Source of the DNA: a virus
IMG/VR virus record: IMGVR_UViG_3300043783_000122
Location: 1 to 60,318 of that record
DNA: 60,318 bases
Reading direction: 5' to 3' (one strand)
In this document: positions 16,742-26,166 of the stretch, one piece after another
How the letters are laid out: each line of letters starts with the position of its first letter
Numbering within the stretch: position 1 is the first letter of the stretch
Program-made: the position numbers and the translations under genes
The notes under the pieces: generated by a model
What the model was told of the DNA's origin: nothing
Databases searched by the model: none
What the model saw: only the letters and a program-made list of their open reading frames with translations

Positions 16742-17244
16742 GATTTGATCGCTCCGAAGCCCTTGGTCGCACGTTCCTCGGCGTCAGGACGATGCTGCTG
16801 CGCCTCTGGCACCTTGTCTATGTTCTTCTCCTGCTCCAACGCTGGAGCGCCCTGCGTGATTTTCTCCATCTGCGCCATGAGCGTCGTCATTTGCCCGGCC
16901 ATCTTCTCCATCATGGCCTGTTGGGCACCCAGGGCCTTATCTTGCTCGGCCACCGTGCGGGCGAGCGCGTCACGCTCTTTCTCCAGCGGGCTCTGGAAGG
17001 TGAGCTCATCGGGCGCTTCGGCGATTAGCTTGAGCTCCTCGCTCTTGCTCCCGACGGTCTTCTCCAGGATCGTGCCATCGACCCTGACGCGCCGAACGAC
17101 CTTGGGATACTCCTGGAACGGCCGGGCGACGAGCTGGCCCGGCATCTGTCCGGTCGGATCGACAATCGGCTTCCCATCTGTTCCGACCTTCATCATCGGG
17201 CCGATGACGCCATTCTGGACGAGCGTCTTATATGTGTCGAGCAT
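16738..17244 (-). CDS. Hypothetical coiled-coil protein downstream of the coat gene
   Basis: This protein has 168 residues. The N-terminal half has a small beta-rich region (KVVRRVRVDGTILEK). Residues 85-140 form a Gln/Met-rich coiled coil (QQAMMEKMAGQMTTLMAQME). No signal peptide. Possibly a head-cluster accessory; no family was recognised. Confidence 0.75.
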   Translation of the reverse strand: MLDTYKTLVQNGVIGPMMKVGTDGKPIVDPTGQMPGQLVARPFQEYPKVVRRVRVDGTILEKTVGSKSEELKLIAEAPDELTFQSPLEKERDALARTVAEQDKALGAQQAMMEKMAGQMTTLMAQMEKITQGAPALEQEKNIDKVPEAQQHRPDAEERATKGFGAIKS

Positions 17245-17247
17245 GGC

Positions 17248-17397
17248 TTATCTCTTCCTCTTCTTGCGGGCCGGGAGCTTGCCCCCACGATCCGCCTTGA
17301 TGAACTCTTTCCCGACGCTCTTGGGAATCCCCAGCGAGCTCTTCCCACTGGCCGCAGCGCCCATCGCTGCTCGTTGCTTCTGGCTTACTGGAGGCAT
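17248..17397 (-). CDS. Small basic phage protein (49 residues)
   Basis: I choose ATG 17397 (GAGGA just upstream); an ATG at 17412 is also possible. The peptide reads [20 protein letters not shown] then IPKSVGKEF and ends in a lysine/arginine tail. Short proteins of this pattern are common next to phage head genes. The longer open frame upstream, running to 17622, overlaps the HNH gene and is not used. Confidence 0.65.
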   Translation of the reverse strand: MPPVSQKQRAAMGAAASGKSSLGIPKSVGKEFIKADRGGKLPARKKRKR

Positions 17398-17488
17398 GTC
17401 CTCATTCTCCATTTGTCCTCGGGAAAGGGCACCCAGGAGGGAGCGAGGACTCTCCCTCCCAGGGCCTGCAGGATTGGGCCGTTTCGCG

Positions 17489-18010
17489 TTAGCGAGCGCC
17501 CAGCCCGAGTTCGGACGGCGCAGTGCGAGCGAACTCGCCCCAAGCCGCTTTGGCTGCAGTCGCGTAAGCTTCCATCGCCTCTTCGCGAGTTGCATATCGT
17601 CCGAGATTTTTGGAGCGCCCATTCACGACAATTTGCGCTCGCCACTTGCCGCGAGAAGTCTCGAAACGGACTCCTTTGGTGCCCGAGGTGTTGTTGCTCG
17701 GCACGCCCCGGTTCGCTTGATTCTGACTGTTCGACGCGAGTCGCAGATTGCGCCAAGCGTCGTTCGCCTTGTCTGTGTCCTCGTGATCGACCATCGCAGC
17801 AGGCCACTCGCCGGTCATGTAGAGCCACGCGAGACGCCCGGTGCGGTACGAGATATTGTCGATCTGAATATAGCGATAGCCGTTCGCGTAAACGCTCCCG
17901 GCACGCTGCCAAGTCAGCCCGACCATATTGTACGGCAACTTTTTCCAAGTGAAGATTCCAGTCTCGGGCTGATAACAAAGTATCTCTTGAAGTTGGTGCT
18001 GAGACAACAC
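17489..18010 (-). CDS. HNH homing endonuclease with AP2-type DNA-binding domain
   Basis: The start is GTG 18010, seven bases after AAGGAG, giving 173 residues. An HNH_3-like nuclease segment covers about 1-105 ([20 protein letters not shown], with [18 protein letters not shown]). The C-terminus (about 110-165: [34 protein letters not shown]) is an AP2-like fold. Free-standing enzymes of this type spread by homing. It sits just after the coat gene stop, a common insertion site, and interrupts the otherwise tightly packed head genes. Confidence 0.9.
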   Translation of the reverse strand: MLSQHQLQEILCYQPETGIFTWKKLPYNMVGLTWQRAGSVYANGYRYIQIDNISYRTGRLAWLYMTGEWPAAMVDHEDTDKANDAWRNLRLASNSQNQANRGVPSNNTSGTKGVRFETSRGKWRAQIVVNGRSKNLGRYATREEAMEAYATAAKAAWGEFARTAPSELGLGAR

Positions 18011-18027
18011 GCTGTTTCTCCTTCTAG

Positions 18028-19263
18028 TTAGATGACATCGGCTACAGCGCAAGCCCATTCGGGCCTTATCCAGAGATAGCCGTAGAGGACATCGAGCCGG
18101 GTGAGCAACTGATCCGTGCCCGGAATGTACGCCGTGAGCATCCGCATCGCCACCCCGTCGAATTCCTCCCTCGCCGCCTCCTCCACGCCCTTCGTCGGCA
18201 TGATGAGGTCGGCGGTGGCCATCGTCACGCCCTCGGGGGCGAAGAGGAAGTTCTTTCGATAGGCGACGCTGGCGGGGTTGACAAGCGTCACCGCTCCCGC
18301 ATTTGCGGGCGACACGTCCACGGTCTGGTACTGGACCGTGTTGGCGCCGACAGCGGGGATCAGCGCGGGATAGATCGAGACATTCGTGCCACCACCAGGG
18401 ACCGCCGCAGTCACGACGAACTGGCGAAGCTGCGAGCTGGCCTGCTTGGTGATCCGGTTGACCATATGCACGCCAGCGAAGGTGATGATGTCACCCACGT
18501 TGAGCGTGCCAGTGCCAGTGTTGATGAGAATGTTCAGCCCGGTCTGGCCAGCGCCGTTCACGAGATAGCCCGCGGCCGAACCTCCGGTATGCGTGAGGAC
18601 CGTCTGGTCCATGTACCAGTCGCCGCCGAGGGTGTCGCTGGCCATCTTGCCAGTCTTGTACTGCTCGCCGATCTTCTGCTGCGGGTTGAACAGTCCCGAC
18701 AGCGAAGAGACCGTGCGAGACTCCGTGATCGGATCGAGGATGAACTTCCAGTCGCCCATGGGGGCGGAGTTCTGCTTGAGGTACGCGCCGGCTTGCAGCC
18801 ACGTCTGCGCCACGGGCGAGATGAGGTTGCCGGCTCCGTCGCTGTTCTGCACATAGTTGCAGATTCCCGCTCCGTTCGTGCCGCCAGTATCGACGCCAGA
18901 CATCACGTCCGCCGCGACGTTGCCCGCGAGATTGTTCACCATAGGGGCCAGGACGCGGCGGGAGAAGTCGTCGAGGCTCATCGTGCGATCGACAGTGTTG
19001 AACGAGACATCGACGCCCTTTTGCGTAGCGAGCACCAGCGTAGTGTTCTGCTCCGCCGTGTCCTGGACGGACGCTGCAGGCCCCGTTCGCACCGTGAAGT
19101 CGTTCGGCAGACGAATTCGCAGCGAGGTGCCGATCTTGGCACCCGTCTTCGCGAAGTTGTCGTCGTACTGCATATCCAGGTGCTGGATGAATGCGTTGCT
19201 GTTCTTCCAGAGGCGAACGGCCTCTCGGGTAATCATGTTGATAGTGAGAAGACTGTTGGCCAC
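18028..19263 (-). CDS. Major capsid (coat) protein, P22 gp5-like family
   Basis: This protein has 411 residues and starts at GTG 19263 after GGAG. Hallmarks are ITREAVRLWKNSNAFI, YDDNFAKTGAKIG (33-45), LRIRLPNDFTVRTG (49-61), ATQKGVDVSFNTVDRTMSLD (79-98) and FLFAPEGVTMATADL near the C-terminus. This is the P22-type HK97-fold coat family. The scaffold gene lies upstream and the gp4-like adaptor downstream, as in P22. A divergent fragment of the same family occurs at 30144-30371. Confidence 0.93.
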   Translation of the reverse strand: MANSLLTINMITREAVRLWKNSNAFIQHLDMQYDDNFAKTGAKIGTSLRIRLPNDFTVRTGPAASVQDTAEQNTTLVLATQKGVDVSFNTVDRTMSLDDFSRRVLAPMVNNLAGNVAADVMSGVDTGGTNGAGICNYVQNSDGAGNLISPVAQTWLQAGAYLKQNSAPMGDWKFILDPITESRTVSSLSGLFNPQQKIGEQYKTGKMASDTLGGDWYMDQTVLTHTGGSAAGYLVNGAGQTGLNILINTGTGTLNVGDIITFAGVHMVNRITKQASSQLRQFVVTAAVPGGGTNVSIYPALIPAVGANTVQYQTVDVSPANAGAVTLVNPASVAYRKNFLFAPEGVTMATADLIMPTKGVEEAAREEFDGVAMRMLTAYIPGTDQLLTRLDVLYGYLWIRPEWACAVADVI

Positions 19264-19433
19264 TTTCGTCGCTCCAGGGTCAGCACGGAGCGTTTCTCGC
19301 TCAACGTGCGCTATGCCCCGGACGAGTGGCTATGAACGTCCAATGCGCAGGAGATCGTGGCTACTGCGAAAGCCTTTGGGAGTGGCGAGCTCCCATTACG
19401 CCAGTGCGAGGCTTGAGCGTGCCTCGAACGCTT

Positions 19434-19658
19434 TTAGTTCGTCGCTTTATTCGCCGTTGAAGGCGGAATCGGATCGGGCTGGGGCTCGGGCGCTTGGGGC
19501 GGCGGGAGAGCTGCGAGGCGCTCTTTCAGCGCATCGGTCAGGAGCAAGACAAGCGCACTGCCCAGCTTCTCCCAGTCCGATGAGACGTTCGAGGTCAGCG
19601 CGCCAAGGGCGAGATTGATCTGCTTCTCATCGTTCAATAGTTCGTCAAAGAGACTCAT
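19434..19658 (-). CDS. Small helical protein between scaffold and coat
   Basis: The start at 19658 has GGAG upstream and gives 74 residues (MSLFDELLNDEKQINLALGA...), a helical domain followed by a proline-rich tail. Position between scaffold and coat suggests a head-assembly helper or decoration protein, but no family was recognised. The 170 bases between its end and the coat start hold only the coat leader. Confidence 0.7.
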   Translation of the reverse strand: MSLFDELLNDEKQINLALGALTSNVSSDWEKLGSALVLLLTDALKERLAALPPPQAPEPQPDPIPPSTANKATN

Positions 19659-19691
19659 GTTCGCTCTCCTTCGGCCCCTCACGGGCGGCAA

Positions 19692-20558
19692 TCATTGCAA
19701 CTTCATCCCATTCTTGCGCTTGGCATTGACCTCGGCCTGACGCTTGGCGATCCAGTCAGCACTGGACGTGTTCTTGGTGTCGTACACGGAGAAGGCCGGT
19801 CGCGCACCGCGCGCTGCGCGTTCCCGTATTGGGGCCGGGGCTCTAGAGACGCCCTCGACCGCTGCTGGCCCCTCGTCCTCGTCAATTACTTCGTCGCCTG
19901 CAGGCACTTCGATCTCCTTGCTCGCCACGAGCTTGGCATGGAATCTGGTGATCTCGGCGGCGACACGCACGGGGTTCGAGCTGAGCTGCATCAACCTATC
20001 CGCCTCTGCGGGGTTCTGGCCGAGCGCGTAGAGAACCTCGTCCGGGGCGCCGGTCTCCAGGGCGGCTTCGACGAGGCTACGCGGCAGAACTGGCGTCCCC
20101 GCCCTCGGGTCGAAGAAGGGCGAGCTCTTCTTGAGCACATCCAGCACGGCGTCGAAGTCCTTGTGCGCCTCGCGGCCCTTCAGCACGGCGCCATTGCAGG
20201 CTTTGTCGAATTCGTTCTGGGCCGTCTGGGCGCTCACGAGCTCGCGCAGTTGCTCGGCCGTCAAGGGCTTGGCCGCAGGCGGCTGGCGCGCAGCATTCGG
20301 ATCGGGCTGCTCGCCTCCTGCTGCGCTCGTCGAGAGCTTCTTGAATTCTTCGAGAGTCTGGTTCGTCAGGGCGAGCTGCCGGCGAGCCTCTTCGAGCGCC
20401 CGCTCGGATTCGCGCCTCTCGGCCACGACGCTCTGGAAGCGCTCAAGCGGAACAGTCTGCGCGACGACCGGCTCCGGCTTTACAGTCGGAACGCTGGGCT
20501 TCGGCGTCTCTTTGACCGGCTCTACGACCGGCTCGACAACTGGTTCCTCTCCAGCCAT
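19692..20558 (-). CDS. Scaffolding protein
   Basis: This protein has 288 residues. The N-terminus is a low-complexity Pro/Val/Glu segment. A coiled coil follows (about 40-75: VVAERRESERALEEARRQLA), then a long helical middle, an acidic patch (GDEVIDEDEGP near 225) and a very basic C-terminus ending NAKRKNGMKLQ. An elongated helical protein with a basic C-terminal hook right before the coat gene is the standard form of P22-like scaffolds. Confidence 0.82.
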   Translation of the reverse strand: MAGEEPVVEPVVEPVKETPKPSVPTVKPEPVVAQTVPLERFQSVVAERRESERALEEARRQLALTNQTLEEFKKLSTSAAGGEQPDPNAARQPPAAKPLTAEQLRELVSAQTAQNEFDKACNGAVLKGREAHKDFDAVLDVLKKSSPFFDPRAGTPVLPRSLVEAALETGAPDEVLYALGQNPAEADRLMQLSSNPVRVAAEITRFHAKLVASKEIEVPAGDEVIDEDEGPAAVEGVSRAPAPIRERAARGARPAFSVYDTKNTSSADWIAKRQAEVNAKRKNGMKLQ

Positions 20559-20559
20559 A

Positions 20560-20958
20560 TCAGTGCCTCGTCTCTTTCACGCTACCGTCCTCGTTGACCG
20601 TGAGCCGCGCTCTGCGCTGGTCCTTCGTGCGCCCCACGTGAAGGGGCCAATCTTTGATGAGCGCGTCGGAGATGCTCTCGTGCAAGGCCGCATGCGCGGG
20701 ATCGCGCAACATGGCCGCCATGGTGGCCCGTGCGGGCTCCAGGAGTCGCGGGATCATCATCTCGACGAACTTCGCGCGGATCGCAGCAGGTGGGAGGCCG
20801 CTCGACGCGCACTCGTCCTTGAACTCCCTGTAGAGCTCATTCTGCGACATGACGAGCTCGAAGAGTTCCTCGGCCATCCCGCGTGCTGTCGCGGCCACTT
20901 GCTTGTGGGCATAGAGGGTCTTTGGCTTCGCCCGCTGCATCTTGCGTTCGAGGCTCAT
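20560..20958 (-). CDS. Hypothetical helical protein in the head cluster
   Basis: This protein has 132 residues, mostly helical (AEELFELVMSQNELYREFKD, ARATMAAMLRDPAHAALHES), with no membrane span. It is coupled by ATGA to the small gene upstream and ends one base before the scaffold start. Role unknown. Confidence 0.75.
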   Translation of the reverse strand: MSLERKMQRAKPKTLYAHKQVAATARGMAEELFELVMSQNELYREFKDECASSGLPPAAIRAKFVEMMIPRLLEPARATMAAMLRDPAHAALHESISDALIKDWPLHVGRTKDQRRARLTVNEDGSVKETRH

Positions 20959-21134
20959 TTCGCGTGCTCCCTCATGCTTTGAACGAGCAGTGCGAAACTT
21001 TTCTCGGCCATCGTAATATCTTCCTCGCTCACCGGCCAGCAGAAACGAACCTGTAACAATCTGCCGTTGCTGAGCGGCAACGACATCGTTTCTACCATGC
21101 CTAAGCCTTCTACCATTCGAGTCATGTCAACCAT
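20955..21134 (-). CDS. Small hypothetical protein (59 residues)
   Basis: An ATG at 21134 after AGGATGAGGA opens 59 codons ending at an ATGA overlap with the next gene. The sequence is methionine-rich (MVDMTRMVEGLGMVETM) with a strand LLQVRFCWPVSEED and a final helix. Fit with its neighbours' spacing argues it is real. Function unknown. Confidence 0.68.
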   Translation of the reverse strand: MVDMTRMVEGLGMVETMSLPLSNGRLLQVRFCWPVSEEDITMAEKSFALLVQSMREHAK

Positions 21135-21149
21135 CTTGTCCTCATCCTC

Positions 21150-22454
21150 TCACTTCGTCTGCACAATGGGATTATTATTCTCATCAAACAAGAGCCCCGT
21201 CCCGCCCGCAGTGCCCGCGAGGCCTGCGGCTAGCTCGGGCCACGCGAGCTTATTCGGGTCGAACTTCGCCCAGGGCGAGCGGACGCCAGTGACGAAGCCG
21301 GGGGCGACGGGGCTCTCGCTGAATTTGATGAAGCTATCGTGTCCTGGGTCCTCGGAGGTATTCTTATACACCACGCTGTCGTAGCCCTTTGAGGCGATAT
21401 AGTCGCGATAATCCTTCATCCCATCGAGTTTGTCAAGCTCCTCTGGCGGAAATTGTCCGATGGTGCTGGGAGAATCTTGACGCTTGTAGCCTCCATGCAG
21501 CGCGGCGTCAGCGTAACCGTTGTTGAGGTCCTTAAGCGCGGTGTTGATCCGATCCTCACTCCATGTCCCCATATCCCGCATTCGGAGTGGATTATTCGCC
21601 GCGACGACCACGGGATACTGCCTCGGCGCCTGCGAGCTCGTGAGCCAGTTAGACGAGAACACATTCGCCTGCTTCGGGTTTCCGAAATGCACGCCGAGTT
21701 CGTCGTCGGGCAACTTGAGCGCATCGTTCTCGGTTCCGATGTCCGCCGCTCCACCCTGGCTGGGCGTCTCCCAGTTCTTCAAAACGCGCGTGCCGTGGAC
21801 GAGGTTCTCACTCCGCCCCATCACGCTCGCGCGAAGGGGAGTGGCCAGCACCCCGCCCTCGCGGGGGATGTCGTCGAAGATACTCTGTGGAAAGTTCGTC
21901 TGATTTCCAGCCTTATTCATGTAACTGCTACTCGCCCCTCCCACATGCGTCCCAGCGACATCGAAGATGGAGGCGCCGGGATCGGAGGCGAGCTTCTTCG
22001 CAATGGCTGCGTCGGAGATGTCTGGCTGCGCATTCATCTTCTCGTAAGCAGCCATTTCTGGAGTATAATAGCTCTTACCAGGATTAAAGGGCGCTACTCC
22101 AGTCCCCTTGATTGCATCGGCTGCAAGCCGCTCGCCTCCGGTAAGCGCGTTGCCACCCTCGCGAGAGGCCAGTGAGCTCGCCCCTCGTATCAGGGCATTC
22201 TCAATCTTCGCCCCCGGCAGCAGGCCCATCGCAGCCGTCAGGGCGAAATGACTGGCCTCGTCCTCGGTCATCTCACCACGTAGGGCCTTCATCGCGTCAG
22301 GGAGGCCGAGAATCTCAGCGGCCGAGCGAAGAACGAGTTTCCTGCCTCCTTCGAGTTTATTCAAGATATCGGGTGTAGCAATAGTCTGGCCACTCTTGGG
22401 GGTGGGGGCCTCCGCGAGCCCGAGCGCACTAACGATGTCATCCTCGTCGCTCAT
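21150..22454 (-). CDS. ADP-ribosyltransferase-like (ART-PolyVal type) head-cluster protein
   Basis: This protein has 434 residues. Residues about 215-405 match the ADP-ribosyltransferase domain found in polyvalent and phage proteins: LVHGTRV (219-224), LGVHFGNPKQA (253-263), YPVVVAANNPLRMRDMG, a helix, KGYDSVVYKN, then DSFIKFSESPVAP. The N-terminal 200 residues are helical and unassigned. It overlaps the portal gene by 4 bases. Such enzymes may be packaged and act on host proteins after entry, as T4 Alt does; that role is inference. Confidence 0.75.
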   Translation of the reverse strand: MSDEDDIVSALGLAEAPTPKSGQTIATPDILNKLEGGRKLVLRSAAEILGLPDAMKALRGEMTEDEASHFALTAAMGLLPGAKIENALIRGASSLASREGGNALTGGERLAADAIKGTGVAPFNPGKSYYTPEMAAYEKMNAQPDISDAAIAKKLASDPGASIFDVAGTHVGGASSSYMNKAGNQTNFPQSIFDDIPREGGVLATPLRASVMGRSENLVHGTRVLKNWETPSQGGAADIGTENDALKLPDDELGVHFGNPKQANVFSSNWLTSSQAPRQYPVVVAANNPLRMRDMGTWSEDRINTALKDLNNGYADAALHGGYKRQDSPSTIGQFPPEELDKLDGMKDYRDYIASKGYDSVVYKNTSEDPGHDSFIKFSESPVAPGFVTGVRSPWAKFDPNKLAWPELAAGLAGTAGGTGLLFDENNNPIVQTK

Positions 22455-24745
22455 AGCCGGCGATATTCCTTGCTGCCGGTGAAATCTCTGGCGAACCAGT
22501 TGCCATTCACGTCCTGCTTGGCCCCGGCGACGGGCGGGCGCATCTGGGTAGCCGATAGCGGCAGCCCCGCGCTCGCGGGCGTGCCCATCTTCAGGGCCTC
22601 ATCGACATTCACCGTCGCAGGCTCCAGGCTGGCTTGGCCGCTCTGGTCGAGCAGGTCCCCCAGGACTGGCGCGAGGGTCTCCGGAGTGATCTCCGCCTCG
22701 CCCTTGGCCGCCGCATCGACGAGGACCTTCAAGCGCGCCGTCAGGGCATTGTAGATGTCTGTTTCGCTCTTGGCCTCCTTGCCGCGCAATTTCAACTTCT
22801 CCGCGGCCAGCTCGGTCATGGCGTTCGATAAGAGGTTCTGCAGATTCTGTATCATCTGCTGCTGGGCCTGCTCCTTCTGACTCGGGCCTTCGCCGAGCGC
22901 TTGAGCAGGCACAAGGCGCCGCAGCCGCTGCGCGGCCTCCTCGGCGTGCGGGAAGTCTCCAGCGCGGAAGAGGATGTCGCCCAGCACCGCGCTCAGTTGC
23001 GGATTCTGGGTGAGGATAAGCTTGAAGGCATCGAAGGCCTCCTCGCGCCGAGTGGCATAGTTCGGCCCAATGTCAGCCTGGACCTCGTATTTCCCCACGC
23101 TCGGATTGAGAATATGCTGCGCGACCTTATTATCCTCCGTCATCACCTGCTGGTAATGCTTGGCCGCTTGGGGGTCCAGCACGACCTCCATGCTCTGTCC
23201 GTCCTCGGCGAGCATCTGGATGACGCGCTTGGTGTCGTAAATCTTGGGAATCAAGTCAAGTATAACCCGACCAAGATGGCGAATAGCAACGCCGAGGTTA
23301 TCGATAAAATGATAAGTAGCATTATCACTTTGCCGTTGCCTTTCCCCGATGGCCTTCGCGGAGCGCTCATTTCCCTGGCCTCCCATTTGGGCCGCATATT
23401 GTCCGCTCGTCATGAGCAAGTCTTGGAGCGACGCTTGCATCTGCGTGGCGTAAATCGGCGCGGCAGTCGGAGGCTGTATGCGCGTGGGCGACGGAAGCTG
23501 GGAGCCATCCTCTCGCAGCGCCTTATACGGCAGGGCGCTAGTGTTCACCCTGTTCGCCTCATTCCAGTACGTTTCGAGCTCCTCGATACTCTCCACCGCC
23601 ACGAGCCAGGGCGTCTTCGTCTGCAGGCCCATGAATTCGACCGCAGAGCTGGCGGCGTAATTGTACATCCTCTGGGCATCGAGCATCGAGCGAGTGTGGC
23701 TCTTCCGATCCATCGTCCCCTCGATGATCGTCTCCTCGCCCAGCACGGGGATGATCGGGATGTACTTCCCCGGCCACTCGCGGGCCTCGCTCTCAATCTC
23801 ATGCTCGCCGATGATGAGCTTGTACTCGACGGTCTGGGTTATCACATCGCGCTTTCTGACGCGCTTATTACCCTCGATGGCCTTGACGATCAGGCGGAAC
23901 TGGAGGTTCTTCTTGCCGCCCGCTTCGAGGAGGCTCTTGCGGATGAAGCCGCCGGGGAAGCCCTTGATGAAGTCCTTCGGGAGGGCGTAGAGAACATCCT
24001 CTTTCTCGACGACCCGATAGTATTCCGCCACGCGGAAATAGTCCTCGCTGTGCCACCCGCTGTCGCCGCCTAGCGGCGCGGAGGTCGCAATGTCCTGGTA
24101 GTCCTTCCAGCGCGGAGACTTCTCGAACTCCTCCCGCTCGATGTCCTCGAACACAAAGGCGAACTTGGCGTCGCTCTTATCGGCCTCCTTCGCATCGGGG
24201 TCGAGGTAGATAGTGAGCGGGTCGATCACCCGCTTGATCTTAATACTCTGATCGAACGTATCGTCGTCGTCGTACTCCGTCACGACGCGCAAGTAGCCCC
24301 AGCCGGCGTTGACCTGGAAGTGCGTGGCAGTATCATACGCTGTGATGGCGTTGGAATCGTACTCTATGTGCCTCATCATGGCCGAGAGCACCTGTGCCGA
24401 CTCGAACGTCGCCTCATTCCCCGTGGGCATAACCTTGATGCCGGGTTTGTTCTGCTTGGCATCGTTGGTGATCTGCAGATTATGTTGCCGCACCCCGTTC
24501 AGCGTCAGGCTCGGCCGGTCATCGACCTCCCTCGTCCGCCGCAAGTCATTGGGCCACTGGTAGCCGTTATACGCATCGGCGTTGGCGAACTTGTAGTCGT
24601 CGAGAAAGTGCTGCCGCGCCGTCTGCTCCCACTTCAGGCAGCGCTCGAAGCGTTCCTGGGCCTCGGTCACGAGGTCGCTCAGGCCGGGGCCTCGTTCGTC
24701 GGCCTTATAGTCGCTCCGGGCGTCATCGGGAGGATGATTGGCCAT
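22451..24745 (-). CDS. Portal protein, P22 gp1-like
   Basis: This protein has 764 residues, close to P22 gp1 (725). Recognisable stretches are AQERFERCLKWEQTARQHFL, DDRPSLTLNGVRQHNLQITN, KPGIKVMPTG, the TAYDTATHFQVNAGWGYLRV segment, VIDPLTIYLDPDAKEADKSD, and the NERSAKAIGERQRQSDNATY crown/stem region. It forms the dodecameric DNA gate at the capsid vertex. It starts directly after the large terminase gene, without overlap. Confidence 0.93.
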   Translation of the reverse strand: MANHPPDDARSDYKADERGPGLSDLVTEAQERFERCLKWEQTARQHFLDDYKFANADAYNGYQWPNDLRRTREVDDRPSLTLNGVRQHNLQITNDAKQNKPGIKVMPTGNEATFESAQVLSAMMRHIEYDSNAITAYDTATHFQVNAGWGYLRVVTEYDDDDTFDQSIKIKRVIDPLTIYLDPDAKEADKSDAKFAFVFEDIEREEFEKSPRWKDYQDIATSAPLGGDSGWHSEDYFRVAEYYRVVEKEDVLYALPKDFIKGFPGGFIRKSLLEAGGKKNLQFRLIVKAIEGNKRVRKRDVITQTVEYKLIIGEHEIESEAREWPGKYIPIIPVLGEETIIEGTMDRKSHTRSMLDAQRMYNYAASSAVEFMGLQTKTPWLVAVESIEELETYWNEANRVNTSALPYKALREDGSQLPSPTRIQPPTAAPIYATQMQASLQDLLMTSGQYAAQMGGQGNERSAKAIGERQRQSDNATYHFIDNLGVAIRHLGRVILDLIPKIYDTKRVIQMLAEDGQSMEVVLDPQAAKHYQQVMTEDNKVAQHILNPSVGKYEVQADIGPNYATRREEAFDAFKLILTQNPQLSAVLGDILFRAGDFPHAEEAAQRLRRLVPAQALGEGPSQKEQAQQQMIQNLQNLLSNAMTELAAEKLKLRGKEAKSETDIYNALTARLKVLVDAAAKGEAEITPETLAPVLGDLLDQSGQASLEPATVNVDEALKMGTPASAGLPLSATQMRPPVAGAKQDVNGNWFARDFTGSKEYRRL

Positions 24746-26140
24746 CTAGCGTCCTAGCCATCCATGGCCACTCTGGTTCCCAGTGATGCGCAACGTCGTG
24801 CCTCCAGGATTCTCTGCTCCGATCCCCGCGCCCGACAGCACATTCATCATCGGCCCAAGGCCGAGCGACTTCGGGCGTTCGAGCTTGCACTCAATGGCCT
24901 TCACCCTCATCCCGGTCGATATGGCGAAATACTGGAACGCGTCTGCTGCATCGCTCGCCCAATTATGATCGGGCAACGTCGAGAACCTCCTCGTCACCGG
25001 ATCGACGATGTACTGGTAGTGGTGCAGCGCATGGAGCCCTTCGGCGCATTTCTCTTTATCGAAATAGCAGGAGGAGAAGACCGTGCGGGCCGCGTTCATC
25101 TTATCGGCGACGGAGAGCTTGGGGACGATCTTCTTTCTGTCCCAGCCATAGACCGCGGCCACTTGTTCCTCGATGGAGAGCTTCGTGCCCAGCGTCTTGC
25201 TCTTGGCGTCGTGCGGCAAAAAGATCATGCCGTAGATGTACCCACGATGCTGCATCACCTCAAGGTAGTGGTCAATGTGTTTGAGCCTGTTCTGATAGAA
25301 GTCGATCAGATGCCACTCAAAGCCGATACGCTGGACGAACCAGATGCTCGTGTGGTCGCTGCGGCCCAGATCGAAGATCGCCAGAACCGGCTGCGTTCGA
25401 TCGAGCGGGACGTGGCATATTCGGCCCTGGAGCTGCGCCTCGCGAAGCTCGTCGGCAAAGATCGCGCCATCGAGAACGACCTTCGTGTGGCCCTCGTAGA
25501 CGTGCAGATACTCGTCCGGGTCCGTCACCCGCATGTGCTCGATCTCGGCGAGAACCTCGGGCGCGAGCCAGTTATTGTCGGCAAAGGTGGTCTTCACGAC
25601 GACCGAATTTGGCGGGGGAGCGTGCAAGACGAAGTGCTGGTAGATGAAGTCCTCGTCCAGCTCGGGGTTCAAGCTGAGCCACATCTCAGCATCTTTGTTG
25701 CGAAAGATGGTCGGCCCGAGGATGTTGAAGCTCTCCTTGCTCATCTTGGCCGCTTCCTCGACCCAGGCCCGCGTGATGCCCTCGTAGCTCTTGACCTTCT
25801 GGACGTTATGCCTGAGGCCCTCGAAGGAGAACTGGGTGCCGTTCGCCGCCCCACGGCCGAGGATGTGGGCCTGCTGAACCTCATAAAGGTAGTTCATGCC
25901 CATATGAGATATTTGATCGGCCAGAAGTTTGTGAACCGACTCGTCCAGGGACTTCTGGAGCTCACGGGCACAGAGGATTCGCTCGGTCCCAGTCAGGCCG
26001 AGGATGAGAAGCGCTCGGGCGAAGCTCCAGCTCTTCAGGCCCATACGGCCACCATAGGCGACCTTATAGCGTGCGGGCTGGAACAAGAATTGGAGCTTGT
26101 CGGGAAAGTCTATGCTCGTCGTGGCTATCGGGTTGGACAT
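24746..26140 (-). CDS. terL: Terminase large subunit
   Basis: This protein has 464 residues, the packaging ATPase-nuclease. The ATPase part has a variant Walker A, GGRMGLKSW (30-38), and Walker B RAWVEEAAKM (124-133). The nuclease part has LAIFDLGRSDHTSIW with candidate metal ligand Asp 257 and a C-terminal NWASDAADAFQYFA. This is the PBSX/Terminase_3 type. A nested palindrome (26167-26228) lies just upstream of its start. The likely small subunit is unusually far away, at 32372-32989. Confidence 0.94.
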   Translation of the reverse strand: MSNPIATTSIDFPDKLQFLFQPARYKVAYGGRMGLKSWSFARALLILGLTGTERILCARELQKSLDESVHKLLADQISHMGMNYLYEVQQAHILGRGAANGTQFSFEGLRHNVQKVKSYEGITRAWVEEAAKMSKESFNILGPTIFRNKDAEMWLSLNPELDEDFIYQHFVLHAPPPNSVVVKTTFADNNWLAPEVLAEIEHMRVTDPDEYLHVYEGHTKVVLDGAIFADELREAQLQGRICHVPLDRTQPVLAIFDLGRSDHTSIWFVQRIGFEWHLIDFYQNRLKHIDHYLEVMQHRGYIYGMIFLPHDAKSKTLGTKLSIEEQVAAVYGWDRKKIVPKLSVADKMNAARTVFSSCYFDKEKCAEGLHALHHYQYIVDPVTRRFSTLPDHNWASDAADAFQYFAISTGMRVKAIECKLERPKSLGLGPMMNVLSGAGIGAENPGGTTLRITGNQSGHGWLGR

Positions 26141-26166
26141 CTGGCGAGCCTGACTGGGCGAACGAA

